DNA of 18,704 nt from Bacteroidota bacterium (GCA_023412765.1 JAEZBX010000262.1:1-18704); one strand, 5' to 3'. Positions 7,286-15,321 are shown, counted from the first letter of the stretch. Numbers and translations are program-made. The notes: generated from the sequence alone by a model not told the origin.

Positions 7286-8875
7286 ATGATTTTCAAATTT
7301 TGCACATATAACTTCCCTCTTAAACCACCTTCATGGAGATTGTGTGCAATCTTATTATTACTTACCTCAACCGTTGGATGGTCTCAAAAGAAAGTGCAGC
7401 TGAAGCAAGCGGACCGGCTTCGCGGAAAGGGTGGAAGTGGTGACGAACGATTTGACCGGCTCTTGGGCAACGTAATCCTTACACAAAACAAGACCACCAT
7501 TTATTGTGATTCGGCCTATCTTTTCAAGAAACGGAATTTTGTGGAAGCCTTTGGAAAGGTTCGCATCACAGAAGGCGACTCGGTGACCATCTCAGGCAGA
7601 AAATTGGAATACGACGGCGATACAAAAAAGGCAAAGTTTCGTAACAACGTTGTCTTCACGAAACTTGGAACAACTACCTTATACACCGATCACCTTGATT
7701 TCGACAGGCCGACTAACGTCGCCCATTACTTCAATGGTGGACGTTTAGTCGACAGTATCAATGTTCTTACAAGCAATAAAGGATACTATGATGTCAACAC
7801 CAACATGGCGTCATTCAAGAAAAATGTTCATGTTAAGAATCCCGACTACGTCATGACTTCCGATAGTCTTCAATACAATTCAAGATCGAAGATTATTTAT
7901 TTCAGGACGCCGACAACCGTAGTCGACAAGGACAGTAGCACCTTTGTCTATAACGATGGGCAATACGATACGAAAACCCGGCGATCCGATCTCCAACTTG
8001 GAGTGGCTGAATCTTCGAAGTACACTTTAGAAGGCGAAAACTTTGAAATTGATAATATCCGTCAAATTTATAAAATAAGGAAGGCGGTTAAGCTCGTTTC
8101 CAAGGAGGAGAACCTTATCATTTACGGGCAGGCGGCCGATTACTACAAAGCAACCGGGATAACCAAAGTTTTCGACCAGGCTTATCTGGCAAAAATAGAT
8201 GCGAATTATGATACGCTGTTTATGTCGGCAGATACGCTCGTATCAATCGACGACAACGACCCACAGAAAAAGCGGTTGCTGGCTTATAATACGGTCAAGA
8301 TTTTTAAGAGCGACTTGCAAGGTCTTGCTGACTCGGTAGAATACCGGACCTCTGATTCAACTATTTATTTTTATCAAAATCCGATATTGTGGACAGAGGG
8401 AAATCAAATGACCGCCGATTCAATTCGGATGTTGATAAAAAATAATACCATCGACAAGATCTTCATGAACGTAAATTCTTTCGTGATTTCAACAGATACA
8501 CTAGCAAATTTTAACCAGATCAAGGGCCGAAAGATGACCGCCGATTTTCTCAACCGTAAGATCAATCGTGTTATTGTTGAAGGTAATGGCGAAGCAATTT
8601 ACTATATCCTCAAACAGGACGAGAGCGCAACAAATGGACTAAATCGTATTATCTGCAGTAATATCACTATTCGGTTTAAGGACGGGAAAGTCAATAACCT
8701 GAGCTTTTATACTCAGCCTGAAGGCAGGGTTATTCCGCCTCATGAGATCACTGAAGAGGATATCAGGCTTAAAGGATTTTCCTGGAAGCAAAAAGAGAAG
8801 CCAACCAAGGAAGACGTAAAAAAAGAGCAGAAAAAAATCTCAGATTTTCCCCAGCCGGCGAGGCAGCTGAGATGA
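7286..8875 (+). CDS. OstA-like (LptA/LptD N-terminal family) LPS-transport protein
   Basis: The 529-residue product begins with a signal peptide (hydrophobic LCAILLLLTSTVGWSQ, about residues 19-34). It then shows repeated beta-strand pattern segments typical of the OstA/LptA beta-jellyroll: GNVILTQNKTTIYCDSAYLF, FGKVRITEGDSVTISGRKLE, NVVFTKLGTTTLYTDHLDF and later ADSIRMLIKNNTID. LptA-family proteins carry lipopolysaccharide across the periplasm to LptD. The length is well above an E. coli LptA (about 185 residues), but long OstA-like proteins are the norm in Bacteroidota. The C-terminus (about 500-529) is Lys/Glu-rich and looks disordered. Divergence from tilS is a familiar arrangement in the phylum. 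The following 198 bases (8876-9073) hold no gene or strong terminator. Confidence 0.85.
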   Translation: MIFKFCTYNFPLKPPSWRLCAILLLLTSTVGWSQKKVQLKQADRLRGKGGSGDERFDRLLGNVILTQNKTTIYCDSAYLFKKRNFVEAFGKVRITEGDSVTISGRKLEYDGDTKKAKFRNNVVFTKLGTTTLYTDHLDFDRPTNVAHYFNGGRLVDSINVLTSNKGYYDVNTNMASFKKNVHVKNPDYVMTSDSLQYNSRSKIIYFRTPTTVVDKDSSTFVYNDGQYDTKTRRSDLQLGVAESSKYTLEGENFEIDNIRQIYKIRKAVKLVSKEENLIIYGQAADYYKATGITKVFDQAYLAKIDANYDTLFMSADTLVSIDDNDPQKKRLLAYNTVKIFKSDLQGLADSVEYRTSDSTIYFYQNPILWTEGNQMTADSIRMLIKNNTIDKIFMNVNSFVISTDTLANFNQIKGRKMTADFLNRKINRVIVEGNGEAIYYILKQDESATNGLNRIICSNITIRFKDGKVNNLSFYTQPEGRVIPPHEITEEDIRLKGFSWKQKEKPTKEDVKKEQKKISDFPQPARQLR

Positions 8876-9073
8876 CCTGAAATTCGGGTCTTTGCCGACT
8901 TCCAAATACTTCCAAATTCCAATTTTTTTTCGACGAAGAGCAGGATTTGTCAGGCCGAATATCCGGTCAGGCGCCACCTTTTTTCCGCCAAAAAACCGGC
9001 AACGAAAAAAATTAAGTTCTATTATGAGAATCGACAAAAAAGTTTAACTTTTGTAAATTCTCTAACTGCCTAT

Positions 9074-9778
9074 ATGATAAAAAGCCTGTTGCTGGCGATT
9101 TTGGTATTATCGGGTACCTGCCTTTACGGACAGGCATTCGAGATCGCGCCATTGCAGGAATCCTATAAAGGCTTAATCGGCGAAACCATAAGGGTGCCGC
9201 TGCGCTTTAAGAACAATTCAGATAAACCTATCTCCCTTATTATCAGGAAGGTTACAGAACAAATTGGTAGCACTCAGAAAAAGTACTTTTGCATCGACAA
9301 TAATTGCCTTGACTCAAGGGTAGAAGAATATGTTCTGAAGGTAGAACCTGGGCAGTCAGTCAACAACTTTTACGTAGCACTGGATGCTGGATTGAATCGT
9401 AACGAAAGCATGTTGCGTTATCTGGCCTTCAACAAATCGAATCCAAACCAGTTCATGGAAGTGGATCTTAATTTCGAAGTCGAAGAAAAGCCTAGCAAAG
9501 CTACCATCTATACCTCCAGGTATATCACCGTTTATGATGTTTATCCAAATCCGGCAGTGGAGGAAGCCTTCGTCGATTATGATCTGGCAAGTGATAATGT
9601 CAACGCAAAAATCCTGGTGCACAACATCCTTGGGAATATTATTGGCGAATATGCGCTTTCAGCCATGGAAAAACGTGTAAGGATAAAGATCGAGGATCAA
9701 AGTGCCGGAATTTATTTTTACACGCTATACGTAGAAAATGAGGGTGTAATGACCCGCAAGCTTATAGTCAAGAAATAA
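9074..9778 (+). CDS. Secreted protein with T9SS type A C-terminal sorting domain
   Basis: The 234-residue protein has a signal peptide (MIKSLLLAILVLSGTCLYGQ). An N-terminal beta-rich domain (about 22-138) has an Ig-like look (IRVPLRFKNNSDKPISLIIR) and one cysteine pair (C73, C78). Residues about 150-234 form the sorting domain: VYDVYPNPA, ILVHNILGNII, AGIYFYTLYVENE and the basic tail TRKLIVKK. This domain is recognised by the type IX secretion machinery and removed on export to the surface. The function of the N-terminal domain is unknown. A TAACTTTTG (9045-9053) lies 20 bases before the start and resembles a -7 element with one extra base. bamD begins 142 bases downstream behind its own promoter. 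Confidence 0.85.
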   Translation: MIKSLLLAILVLSGTCLYGQAFEIAPLQESYKGLIGETIRVPLRFKNNSDKPISLIIRKVTEQIGSTQKKYFCIDNNCLDSRVEEYVLKVEPGQSVNNFYVALDAGLNRNESMLRYLAFNKSNPNQFMEVDLNFEVEEKPSKATIYTSRYITVYDVYPNPAVEEAFVDYDLASDNVNAKILVHNILGNIIGEYALSAMEKRVRIKIEDQSAGIYFYTLYVENEGVMTRKLIVKK

Positions 9779-9852
9779 AGTCTTTTCATTCAGCCCGCTT
9801 CAAACCTTTTCTTAGGATCTTTCATCGTTTGAAGTATCGTACGACTGCAGCA

Positions 9853-9890
9853 TTCTGAAACCTGGCAGGAACGTGAACGTTTTTTCAGAA
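9853..9890. promoter_or_regulatory. Nested inverted repeat overlapping the bamD promoter
   Basis: TTCTGAAA (9853-9860) and TTTCAGAA (9883-9890) are perfect 8-base arms around 22 bases. Inside them is a second small palindrome, AACGT-GA-ACGTT (9870-9881). The right arm overlaps the region where a -33 element would lie for the -7 box at 9906-9913. It could be an operator for the bamD operon, or a terminator of the preceding gene, although no clean T-run follows. The symmetry is seen directly; the role is inferred. Confidence 0.45.
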
Positions 9891-9905
9891 TATGGCATCT
9901 TATGT

Positions 9906-9913
9906 TATATTTG
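9906..9913 (+). promoter_or_regulatory. Probable -7 promoter element of the bamD operon (TATATTTG)
   Basis: TATATTTG matches TAnnTTTG exactly and lies seven bases before the bamD ATG at 9921. The T-run at 9880-9885 is 20 bases upstream, a fair distance for a weak -33 element. The predicted transcript would have a leader of only a few bases. This also decides the start codon: the upstream in-frame ATG at 9873 would lie before the promoter. Confidence 0.5.
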
Positions 9914-9920
9914 CGGGCTT

Positions 9921-10733
9921 ATGCAAAAAGTATCGTCCTATTTTCTTTTGATCTTGCTCCTGGTAATAGGAGTTTCCTGTAGCAAATTCCGGAAAATCGA
10001 GAAAAGTCAGGACTGGAGGGTAAAATATGAGGCAGCCCTCAGATACTACGAAAAAGAGGATTATTACCGCGCCTCTGTCCTTTTTGAGCAAATTATTCCC
10101 ATCGTCAGAGGATTGCCGGAAGGTGAAAAGGTGCAGTTTTATTTGGCATATTGCCAATACTACGACAAGCTATATCTTCTGGCTTCCGAGCAGTTCAAAA
10201 CATTTTATGAAACTTACGGAAGGAGTGCTATGGCAGAAGAGGCCCGGTATATGTACGCTTACTCCCTATATAAATCATCACCAAAAGACAATCTCGACCA
10301 AACGAGCAGCATAGAGGCGATGGCGGCGATGCAGGAATTTCTTAACCGCTTTACAAACAGCAAGTTCCACGACCAGGCGATCGAAGTTATCGTTACAACG
10401 CAAAAGAAGCTGGAGCGAAAAGGTTTTGATAACGCGTATCAGTACTACAAGATGCGCAGCTACAAGGCGGCAATTGTAGCGCTGAATAATTTCAAGGATA
10501 ATTTTCCTGACTCCGAATTTCTGGAGGAAGCATATTACCTGGTCATTGTATCAGAATATCGTCTGGCCGAACAAAGTATCATAAGCAAGCAGGAAGAACG
10601 ATATAGAGGAGTGGTAGAGCACTATAAAGAGTTTGTAGATCGATATCCTGAAAGTCAATTTCTCCGCGAGGCAGAAAAACTTTACGCCGACAGTCTTGAA
10701 AAACTTAATAAGTCAAAAAATAATAATTCATAA
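9921..10733 (+). CDS. bamD: Outer membrane protein assembly factor BamD (lipoprotein)
   Basis: From the ATG at 9921 the protein has 270 residues. It starts with a lipoprotein signal (MQKVSSYFLLILLLVIGVSC) whose cysteine is residue 20. The -3 residue is Gly, which is unusual for a lipobox, but the spacing is right. The mature protein is a chain of tetratricopeptide-type helices: YEAALRYYEKEDYYRASVLF, QFYLAYCQYYDKLYLLASEQ, FKTFYETYGRSAMAEEARYM, RYPESQFLREAEKLYADSLE. BamD is the essential lipoprotein partner of BamA in inserting beta-barrel proteins into the outer membrane. rpoZ begins two bases after its stop codon, so the two are in one operon. Confidence 0.9.
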   Translation: MQKVSSYFLLILLLVIGVSCSKFRKIEKSQDWRVKYEAALRYYEKEDYYRASVLFEQIIPIVRGLPEGEKVQFYLAYCQYYDKLYLLASEQFKTFYETYGRSAMAEEARYMYAYSLYKSSPKDNLDQTSSIEAMAAMQEFLNRFTNSKFHDQAIEVIVTTQKKLERKGFDNAYQYYKMRSYKAAIVALNNFKDNFPDSEFLEEAYYLVIVSEYRLAEQSIISKQEERYRGVVEHYKEFVDRYPESQFLREAEKLYADSLEKLNKSKNNNS

Positions 10734-10735
10734 TT

Positions 10736-11059
10736 ATGGCAATTAATCCTTCTATCATCACCCGCGATATTGAAAAGATCGCAGCGCAAACCGGCAATCT
10801 TTACGAATCGGTGGTCGTGATCTCGAAGAGAGCGCGGCAAATTGCAATCAACATCAAGGAAGAACTCAACAACAAGTTGGCTGAGTTTGCTACAACCGTA
10901 GACAACCTGGAAGAGGTGTTTGAAAATCGTGAGCAAATTGAGATCTCGAAATTCTATGAGCGGATGCCGAAACCCACAACTACCGCTACCGAAGAATTCC
11001 TTGAAGAGAAACTCAATTTCCGCATGCGAGGAGAAGGCGATGCTCAGCAAGAGCTATAA
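10736..11059 (+). CDS. rpoZ: DNA-directed RNA polymerase omega subunit
   Basis: The 107-residue product has the omega/Rpb6 core: IITRDIEKIAAQTGNLYESV, then VVISKRARQIAINIKEELNN (about residues 7-46). Omega helps fold and hold the beta-prime subunit of RNA polymerase. The C-terminal extension (about 60-107, acidic, FYERMPKPTTTATEEFLEEK) is longer than in E. coli omega (91 residues) and is usual for Bacteroidota. It lies between bamD and coaBC with gaps of 2 and 12 bases, so it belongs to the same operon. Confidence 0.88.
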   Translation: MAINPSIITRDIEKIAAQTGNLYESVVVISKRARQIAINIKEELNNKLAEFATTVDNLEEVFENREQIEISKFYERMPKPTTTATEEFLEEKLNFRMRGEGDAQQEL

Positions 11060-11071
11060 TCCTCCTTTAAA

Positions 11072-12271
11072 ATGCTTGCGGGCAGGAAGATCATTTTAGG
11101 CGTTTGTGGCGGCATTGCCGCCTACAAATGTGCCATGCTCATCCGACTTCTTGTCAAATCCGGTGCTGAAGTCAGGGTTATTATGACCCCTTCGGCCCAT
11201 CAATTTATTACCCCGCTCACCCTGTCCAGCCTGTCCAAAAATCCAGCCCTCACCAGCTTCGAAAAGGAGAAAACAGGCGAATGGAATAATCACGTTGAAC
11301 TCGGACTTTGGGCCGACGCCATAATAATTGCTCCCGCTACGGCGAATACCCTGGCCAAAATTGCCAATGGCATGTGTGATAATCTTTTATTGGCAACATA
11401 TCTGTCAGCACGCTGCCCAGTATGGCTGGCGCCAGCCATGGATCTGGATATGCTGAAGCACCCGGCTACTGTTGCAAACATGGAAAGGATTAGAGGATTC
11501 GGCAACATTATGATTGAACCAACTTATGGTGAATTAGCTAGCGGCCTCACCGGAACCGGACGAATGGCTGAACCTGAGGACATATTCAAGCAAATCGAAT
11601 TCTTTTTTAGCACCAACCAACGGCTGAAGGGTAAGAAAGTGCTCGTCACAGCAGGCCCTACCTATGAAGCAATCGACCCGGTCCGCTTCATTGGCAATCA
11701 CTCCAGCGGCAAAATGGGATTTGCCCTTGCGGAAGAACTGGCTCGCGAAGGAGCAATTGTGAATCTGATTGCTGGTCCCACTAACCAGCGCGCGGAACAT
11801 CCAGCAATAAATGTTCGGGAAATTGTTTCGGCAGAAGAAATGTATAACGCGTGTACCGCTGTATTCGAAGAGAGCGACATCGCCGTGCTGGCAGCAGCGG
11901 TAGCGGACTACCGGCCCGCACAAACTGCCAGGGAGAAAATAAAGAAGAATGGAAGCCTTACCCTCGAATTAACAAAGACGCGTGATATCGCGGAATCGCT
12001 TGGTAAGATTAAGAAAAGCGGCCAGTTTGTGGTTGGATTCGCGCTTGAGACATCACAGGAGCAGGAAAATGCCCTAAAAAAGCTGGAAGCGAAAAATTTC
12101 GATCTCATCGTTTTAAATTCTTTGAACGACGCCGGCGCGGGGTTCGGTCACGACACAAATAAGATTGCTATTTTCGATCGTCAACATAAAATGACGACCT
12201 TTGCGTTAAAGGACAAGAAAGCTGTAGCAAAAGATATTGTTAATGCAATTGTTGAAAATCTACGTGCGTAA
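11072..12271 (+). CDS. coaBC: Bifunctional phosphopantothenoylcysteine decarboxylase / phosphopantothenate-cysteine ligase
   Basis: This 399-residue protein performs two steps of coenzyme A synthesis. The CoaC flavoprotein half (about 1-180) has GVCGGIAAYK at 10-19, the catalytic histidine H74 (NNHVELGLWAD) and the PAMDLDM segment at 121-127. The CoaB ligase half (about 186-399) starts at GKKVLVTAGPTYEAIDPVRF, with GNHSSGKMG (208-216) and AAAVADYRP further on. In the substrate-clamp motif the reading is ASGLTGTGRMAEPE (156-169): Ser157 stands where E. coli CoaC has the active-site cysteine in its ACG motif. This may be a lineage variant. The next gene overlaps its 3' end. Confidence 0.93.
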   Translation: MLAGRKIILGVCGGIAAYKCAMLIRLLVKSGAEVRVIMTPSAHQFITPLTLSSLSKNPALTSFEKEKTGEWNNHVELGLWADAIIIAPATANTLAKIANGMCDNLLLATYLSARCPVWLAPAMDLDMLKHPATVANMERIRGFGNIMIEPTYGELASGLTGTGRMAEPEDIFKQIEFFFSTNQRLKGKKVLVTAGPTYEAIDPVRFIGNHSSGKMGFALAEELAREGAIVNLIAGPTNQRAEHPAINVREIVSAEEMYNACTAVFEESDIAVLAAAVADYRPAQTAREKIKKNGSLTLELTKTRDIAESLGKIKKSGQFVVGFALETSQEQENALKKLEAKNFDLIVLNSLNDAGAGFGHDTNKIAIFDRQHKMTTFALKDKKAVAKDIVNAIVENLRA

Positions 12272-13163
12272 AAGCGCAATCCTGATCTTGTTGGTCATTT
12301 GCTGGGGAAGCCTGTCTGCCCAGGAGCTTAATTGCACGGTAACTATTAACTCAACGCAAATCACAACATCGGATCGCGGCATCTTCCGAGATATGAAGAC
12401 GGCGATCGAGCAATTCCTGAATGGGCGTAAGTGGACGAATGAGGCTTACAAAATTCACGAAAAGATTGCTTGCAACATGCTTATCACCATTACCAAAATG
12501 CCTGCAATAGGAAGTTTCTCTGCAACGGTTCAGATACAGGCCGCGCGTCCCGTCTACAATACCAACTATAACAGCCTTACTTTTAATTTCGCCGACCGCG
12601 ACTGGGAATTCGAGTACATTGAATCGCTTCCACTGGAGTATAATGACAATACGTATACTTCAAATCTCACTTCTATGCTGGCAGTGTACGCTTATCTTAT
12701 CCTGGGCATAGACGCCGACACGTTCAGCGAACTTGGAGGAACCCCTTATTTTCAGCGCGCGCTAACCGTGGTTAATAATGCGCAGCAATCTAACAGACCT
12801 GGATGGCAGTCTATTGGAGGTAATAACAGAAGTAGGTATTGGATTGTGGAGAACTTCAACAACCCCCAGATGACCGACCTACGAAAATCACTTTATAGTT
12901 ACCATCGGCTGGGGTTAGATACGTTCGACCAGGATCCGGACAAAAGTCGCAAAATTATTCTTGATGGACTAAAGGATGTGAAGAAGGTTCGCGATATCAA
13001 TCCTAATTCAATTCTTTTGATCAGCTTCCTTGATGCAAAAGGTAAAGAGATAGCAAATATTTTTTCCTCCGGAAGTATCCAGTTGAGAAGGGAGGCATAC
13101 GACATCGTTACCACTATCGACCCTTCCAACAGCGGCATTTATGAAAAAATGATCCAGAATTAA
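12243..13163 (+). CDS. DUF4835 family exported protein
   Basis: The gene overlaps the end of coaBC by 29 bases. The ATG at 12243 gives a signal peptide (MQLLKIYVRKSAILILLVIC, cleavage probably after SLSAQ) and a 306-residue protein. A TTG at 12237 and a GTG at 12264 are possible alternatives, and the GTG also yields a good signal peptide. The body matches my memory of DUF4835, found between coaBC and recN in many Bacteroidota: ELNCTVTINSTQI, MLAVYAYLILGIDADTFSEL, GGTPYFQRA and a C-terminal IDPSNSGIYEKMIQN. I have a vague recollection that this family has been linked to type IX secretion under the name PorD, but I am not certain. Envelope location is supported by the signal peptide; molecular function is open. 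Confidence 0.82.
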   Translation: MQLLKIYVRKSAILILLVICWGSLSAQELNCTVTINSTQITTSDRGIFRDMKTAIEQFLNGRKWTNEAYKIHEKIACNMLITITKMPAIGSFSATVQIQAARPVYNTNYNSLTFNFADRDWEFEYIESLPLEYNDNTYTSNLTSMLAVYAYLILGIDADTFSELGGTPYFQRALTVVNNAQQSNRPGWQSIGGNNRSRYWIVENFNNPQMTDLRKSLYSYHRLGLDTFDQDPDKSRKIILDGLKDVKKVRDINPNSILLISFLDAKGKEIANIFSSGSIQLRREAYDIVTTIDPSNSGIYEKMIQN

Positions 13164-13226
13164 TTTCAATTTTTCTACTGTTGCATTCGACCCCCGAATT
13201 ATTCAGATTTGTCAGAATAGCTTTCT

Positions 13227-13451
13227 ATGCGCACCAGGCAACTACGTCTGAATGATCCAGATCAAATCCATCGCAGGATTCAGGATTTTTTAGGAAAAAA
13301 AATAAACGTCGTGTTTTCGGACCGAACCGTGATGTTTGGTGAACTGCAAAAGGCAAATGGATCGGAAATTATTCTGCGCAACATGCGATTGGAAGACATC
13401 CGATACCCGTTAAAGAATATTGTTGAAATCTACCTGGATGCCATAGTCTGA
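13227..13451 (+). CDS. Small protein with Sm/Hfq-like beta-barrel pattern, coupled to recN
   Basis: A 74-residue protein without signal peptide or membrane segment. After a basic N-terminal helix (about 1-20) it reads FLGKKINVVFSDRTVMFGEL (21-40), then GSEIILRNM (45-53) and YPLKNIVEIYLD (60-71). The alternation of strands, the SDR turn where Sm proteins have a D-G turn, the following F-G-E-L strand and the closing I-x-E-I strand all resemble a five-stranded Sm fold. I do not recognise a named family. Its TGA stop overlaps the ATG of recN by one base (TGATG), so translation of the two is probably coupled. It starts 63 bases after the DUF4835 gene. That it is a gene is likely; the Sm similarity is a pattern call by eye. 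Confidence 0.7.
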   Translation: MRTRQLRLNDPDQIHRRIQDFLGKKINVVFSDRTVMFGELQKANGSEIILRNMRLEDIRYPLKNIVEIYLDAIV

Positions 13452-15109
13452 TGCTGAAACACCTGACAATCCGAAATTATGCTTTGATAAAACATCTTGA
13501 GATGGAGCCATCCGCTGGTCTCAATGTTATCACCGGCGAAACGGGTGCCGGTAAATCAATCATGTTGGGTGCAATCGGTTTACTAATGGGAAATCGTTCG
13601 GATACTAAGGTGTTGTGGGACGAAAAAGAAAAATGCATCACCGAGGGAACGTTTCTCCTGAAGAACCCCATGCTGAAATCGATTTTTGCAGAGGAAGATC
13701 TTGATTATGATGCAACAACAGTAATCCGCCGGGAAATCAGTCCGGGAGGAAAATCACGTGCATTCATAAACGATACTCCTGTTACTCTGGAAGTGATGAA
13801 ACGCGTTGGAAGTTTGTTGATGGATATCCATTCACAACATGAAACGCTTCAACTTGGTCAACAGGCTTTCCAACTCAAACTCGTAGATGCGTTTGCTGAT
13901 CACTCTGAATTCATAGATGAATACAATAACGCGTGGGCTACATACAATCAGGCGAAGAAGTCTTTTGAAACATTAAGCGCAGAGGCCGACACGCTGCGAC
14001 AGGAAGCAGATTATGTTCGATTCCAGCTGGATGAATTGTTGAAAGCAGATCTCCAGGAAAACGAGCAGGAATCACTGGAGTCTGAATTGAAGATCATGGA
14101 GCACGCGGGTGAAATAAAGTCGCGTTTCCAACAAATCATGGAGGTCGTCAACAATTCAGAATTTGCGTCTCTCAACGGATTGCGTGAAGCGCGCAATCAC
14201 TTACAAGTTATTGCAGGATTTTCTTCGCACTATGATGAGCTCTATCGGCGCATGGAAAGTGTTATGATTGAACTGGATGACCTTGCAAGTGAAATTGAAA
14301 GAGAATCTGATGCAGTGGAATTTGATCCTGAGCGCACTGAAACATTGAAGGAGCGTCTTAGCCTTTTGTATAGGCTGCAAAAAAAGCATCGCGTTCAGGA
14401 TATCAAAGAATTGCTTGTTGTTCAGAAAACGCTGATGGAAAAAGATGGCATCACATCAAACCTCGATGAAACATTGCTAGCCGCCCAACGAAGTTTTGAA
14501 AAAGCTAAACAAACCGTGAAGGATGTCGCGTCGCGCTTAAGCAACTCAAGAAAGAAAGTATCTAAGCCATTGTGCAAGCAGATCACCAGGTTACTCCAGG
14601 AACTAGGGATGCCCAACGCAGTTTTTGAGATTGATAATTCCATCGTGGAACCCTCTCCATCAGGAATTGATCGCATTGAAATTTTGTTCAGCGCGAATAA
14701 AGGTGTTGCACCGCGCCAACTGGCGCAGGTAGCATCAGGCGGAGAATTTTCGCGAGTTATGTTTTGTATCAAATATGTAATGGCTGCAAAGACATCAATG
14801 CCAACGCTTATCCTGGACGAAATTGACAATGGAATTTCTGGTGAGGTGGCGATTAAGCTCGGCAATCTCATGAAGGGAATGTCAAAGAATCATCAGATAA
14901 TATCCATCAGCCACCTTCCTCAAATTGCTGCGAAAGGAGATGCGCACTATTTTGTTTACAAAGACAATTCTGCTGCGAAAACTATTAGTAACATAAAGAA
15001 ACTGGAAGAGCATGAGCGCATTGAAGAGATTGCTAAGATGATTGGTGGATCAAAGCCATCGAAGGTCGCGTTGGAGAATGCTCAGGAGCTCCTCGCGGAT
15101 CGTTATTAG
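13451..15109 (+). CDS. recN: DNA repair protein RecN
   Basis: The 552-residue protein is an SMC-like ATPase acting in double-strand break repair. The Walker A motif GETGAGKS is at 29-36 within ITGETGAGKSIMLGAIGLLM. A Q-loop-type QHETLQLG lies near residue 134, and a central coiled-coil region (about 160-390) is rich in Glu, Lys and Arg. The signature motif VASGGEFSRVMF is near 425-436 and Walker B LILDEIDNGISGE is near 451-463. The H-loop histidine is in SISHLPQIAA. Length and motifs are complete. The TAG stop codon lies inside the first TTATTAG unit of the repeat array that follows. The one-base overlap with the preceding small gene argues for a common transcript. Confidence 0.96.
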   Translation: MLKHLTIRNYALIKHLEMEPSAGLNVITGETGAGKSIMLGAIGLLMGNRSDTKVLWDEKEKCITEGTFLLKNPMLKSIFAEEDLDYDATTVIRREISPGGKSRAFINDTPVTLEVMKRVGSLLMDIHSQHETLQLGQQAFQLKLVDAFADHSEFIDEYNNAWATYNQAKKSFETLSAEADTLRQEADYVRFQLDELLKADLQENEQESLESELKIMEHAGEIKSRFQQIMEVVNNSEFASLNGLREARNHLQVIAGFSSHYDELYRRMESVMIELDDLASEIERESDAVEFDPERTETLKERLSLLYRLQKKHRVQDIKELLVVQKTLMEKDGITSNLDETLLAAQRSFEKAKQTVKDVASRLSNSRKKVSKPLCKQITRLLQELGMPNAVFEIDNSIVEPSPSGIDRIEILFSANKGVAPRQLAQVASGGEFSRVMFCIKYVMAAKTSMPTLILDEIDNGISGEVAIKLGNLMKGMSKNHQIISISHLPQIAAKGDAHYFVYKDNSAAKTISNIKKLEEHERIEEIAKMIGGSKPSKVALENAQELLADRY

Positions 15110-15316
15110 TTATTAGTTATTAGTTATTAGTTATCCGTTAATCGTAGTGTGAGTGTGAGTGTGAGTGTGCGCCAGATTATTTTGCGTAGAAGCATTCCGA
15201 GAAACGAAGAATGTTGTTACCCCTATTCAGTATCAAGGATATAGAAATATAGTTTCGGAGGTATCAATTGCGACCTAGCACACTCCCACGATTAACTAAT
15301 AACAGATAACTATTAA
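15103..15316. repeat. Inverted pair of heptamer arrays between the convergent recN and YdcF genes
   Basis: The left arm (15103-15144) has six 7-bp units: TTATTAG four times, TTATCCG, TTAATCG. GTGAGT-type hexamers to about 15170 and GCGCC follow. The right arm (15289-15316) is the inverted counterpart: read on the minus strand it is TTAATAG, TTATCTG, TTATTAG, TTAATCG, then TGGGAGTGTG. The last four units of each arm match at about 23 of 28 positions, so the arms could pair into a long imperfect stem. The roughly 110-base core between them (15172-15280) has no gene and no visible repeat. As a convergent spacer it could act as a two-way terminator. Confidence 0.85.
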
Positions 15317-15321
15317 CGAAT

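Noticed and set aside
8978..9000. T-run and A-run pair between the OstA-like and T9SS genes, considered as a terminator
   Set aside because: The arms are only A/T with no GC stem, and no T-run follows the second arm.
10682..11050. 122-codon minus-strand frame opposite rpoZ
   Set aside because: The plus-strand frame is a recognisable omega subunit in operon with bamD.
11534..11923. 129-codon minus-strand frame opposite coaBC
   Set aside because: coaBC motifs are continuous on the plus strand across this region.
14422..14871. 149-codon minus-strand frame opposite recN
   Set aside because: It lies wholly inside recN, over the signature and Walker B motifs, and its product resembles no protein.
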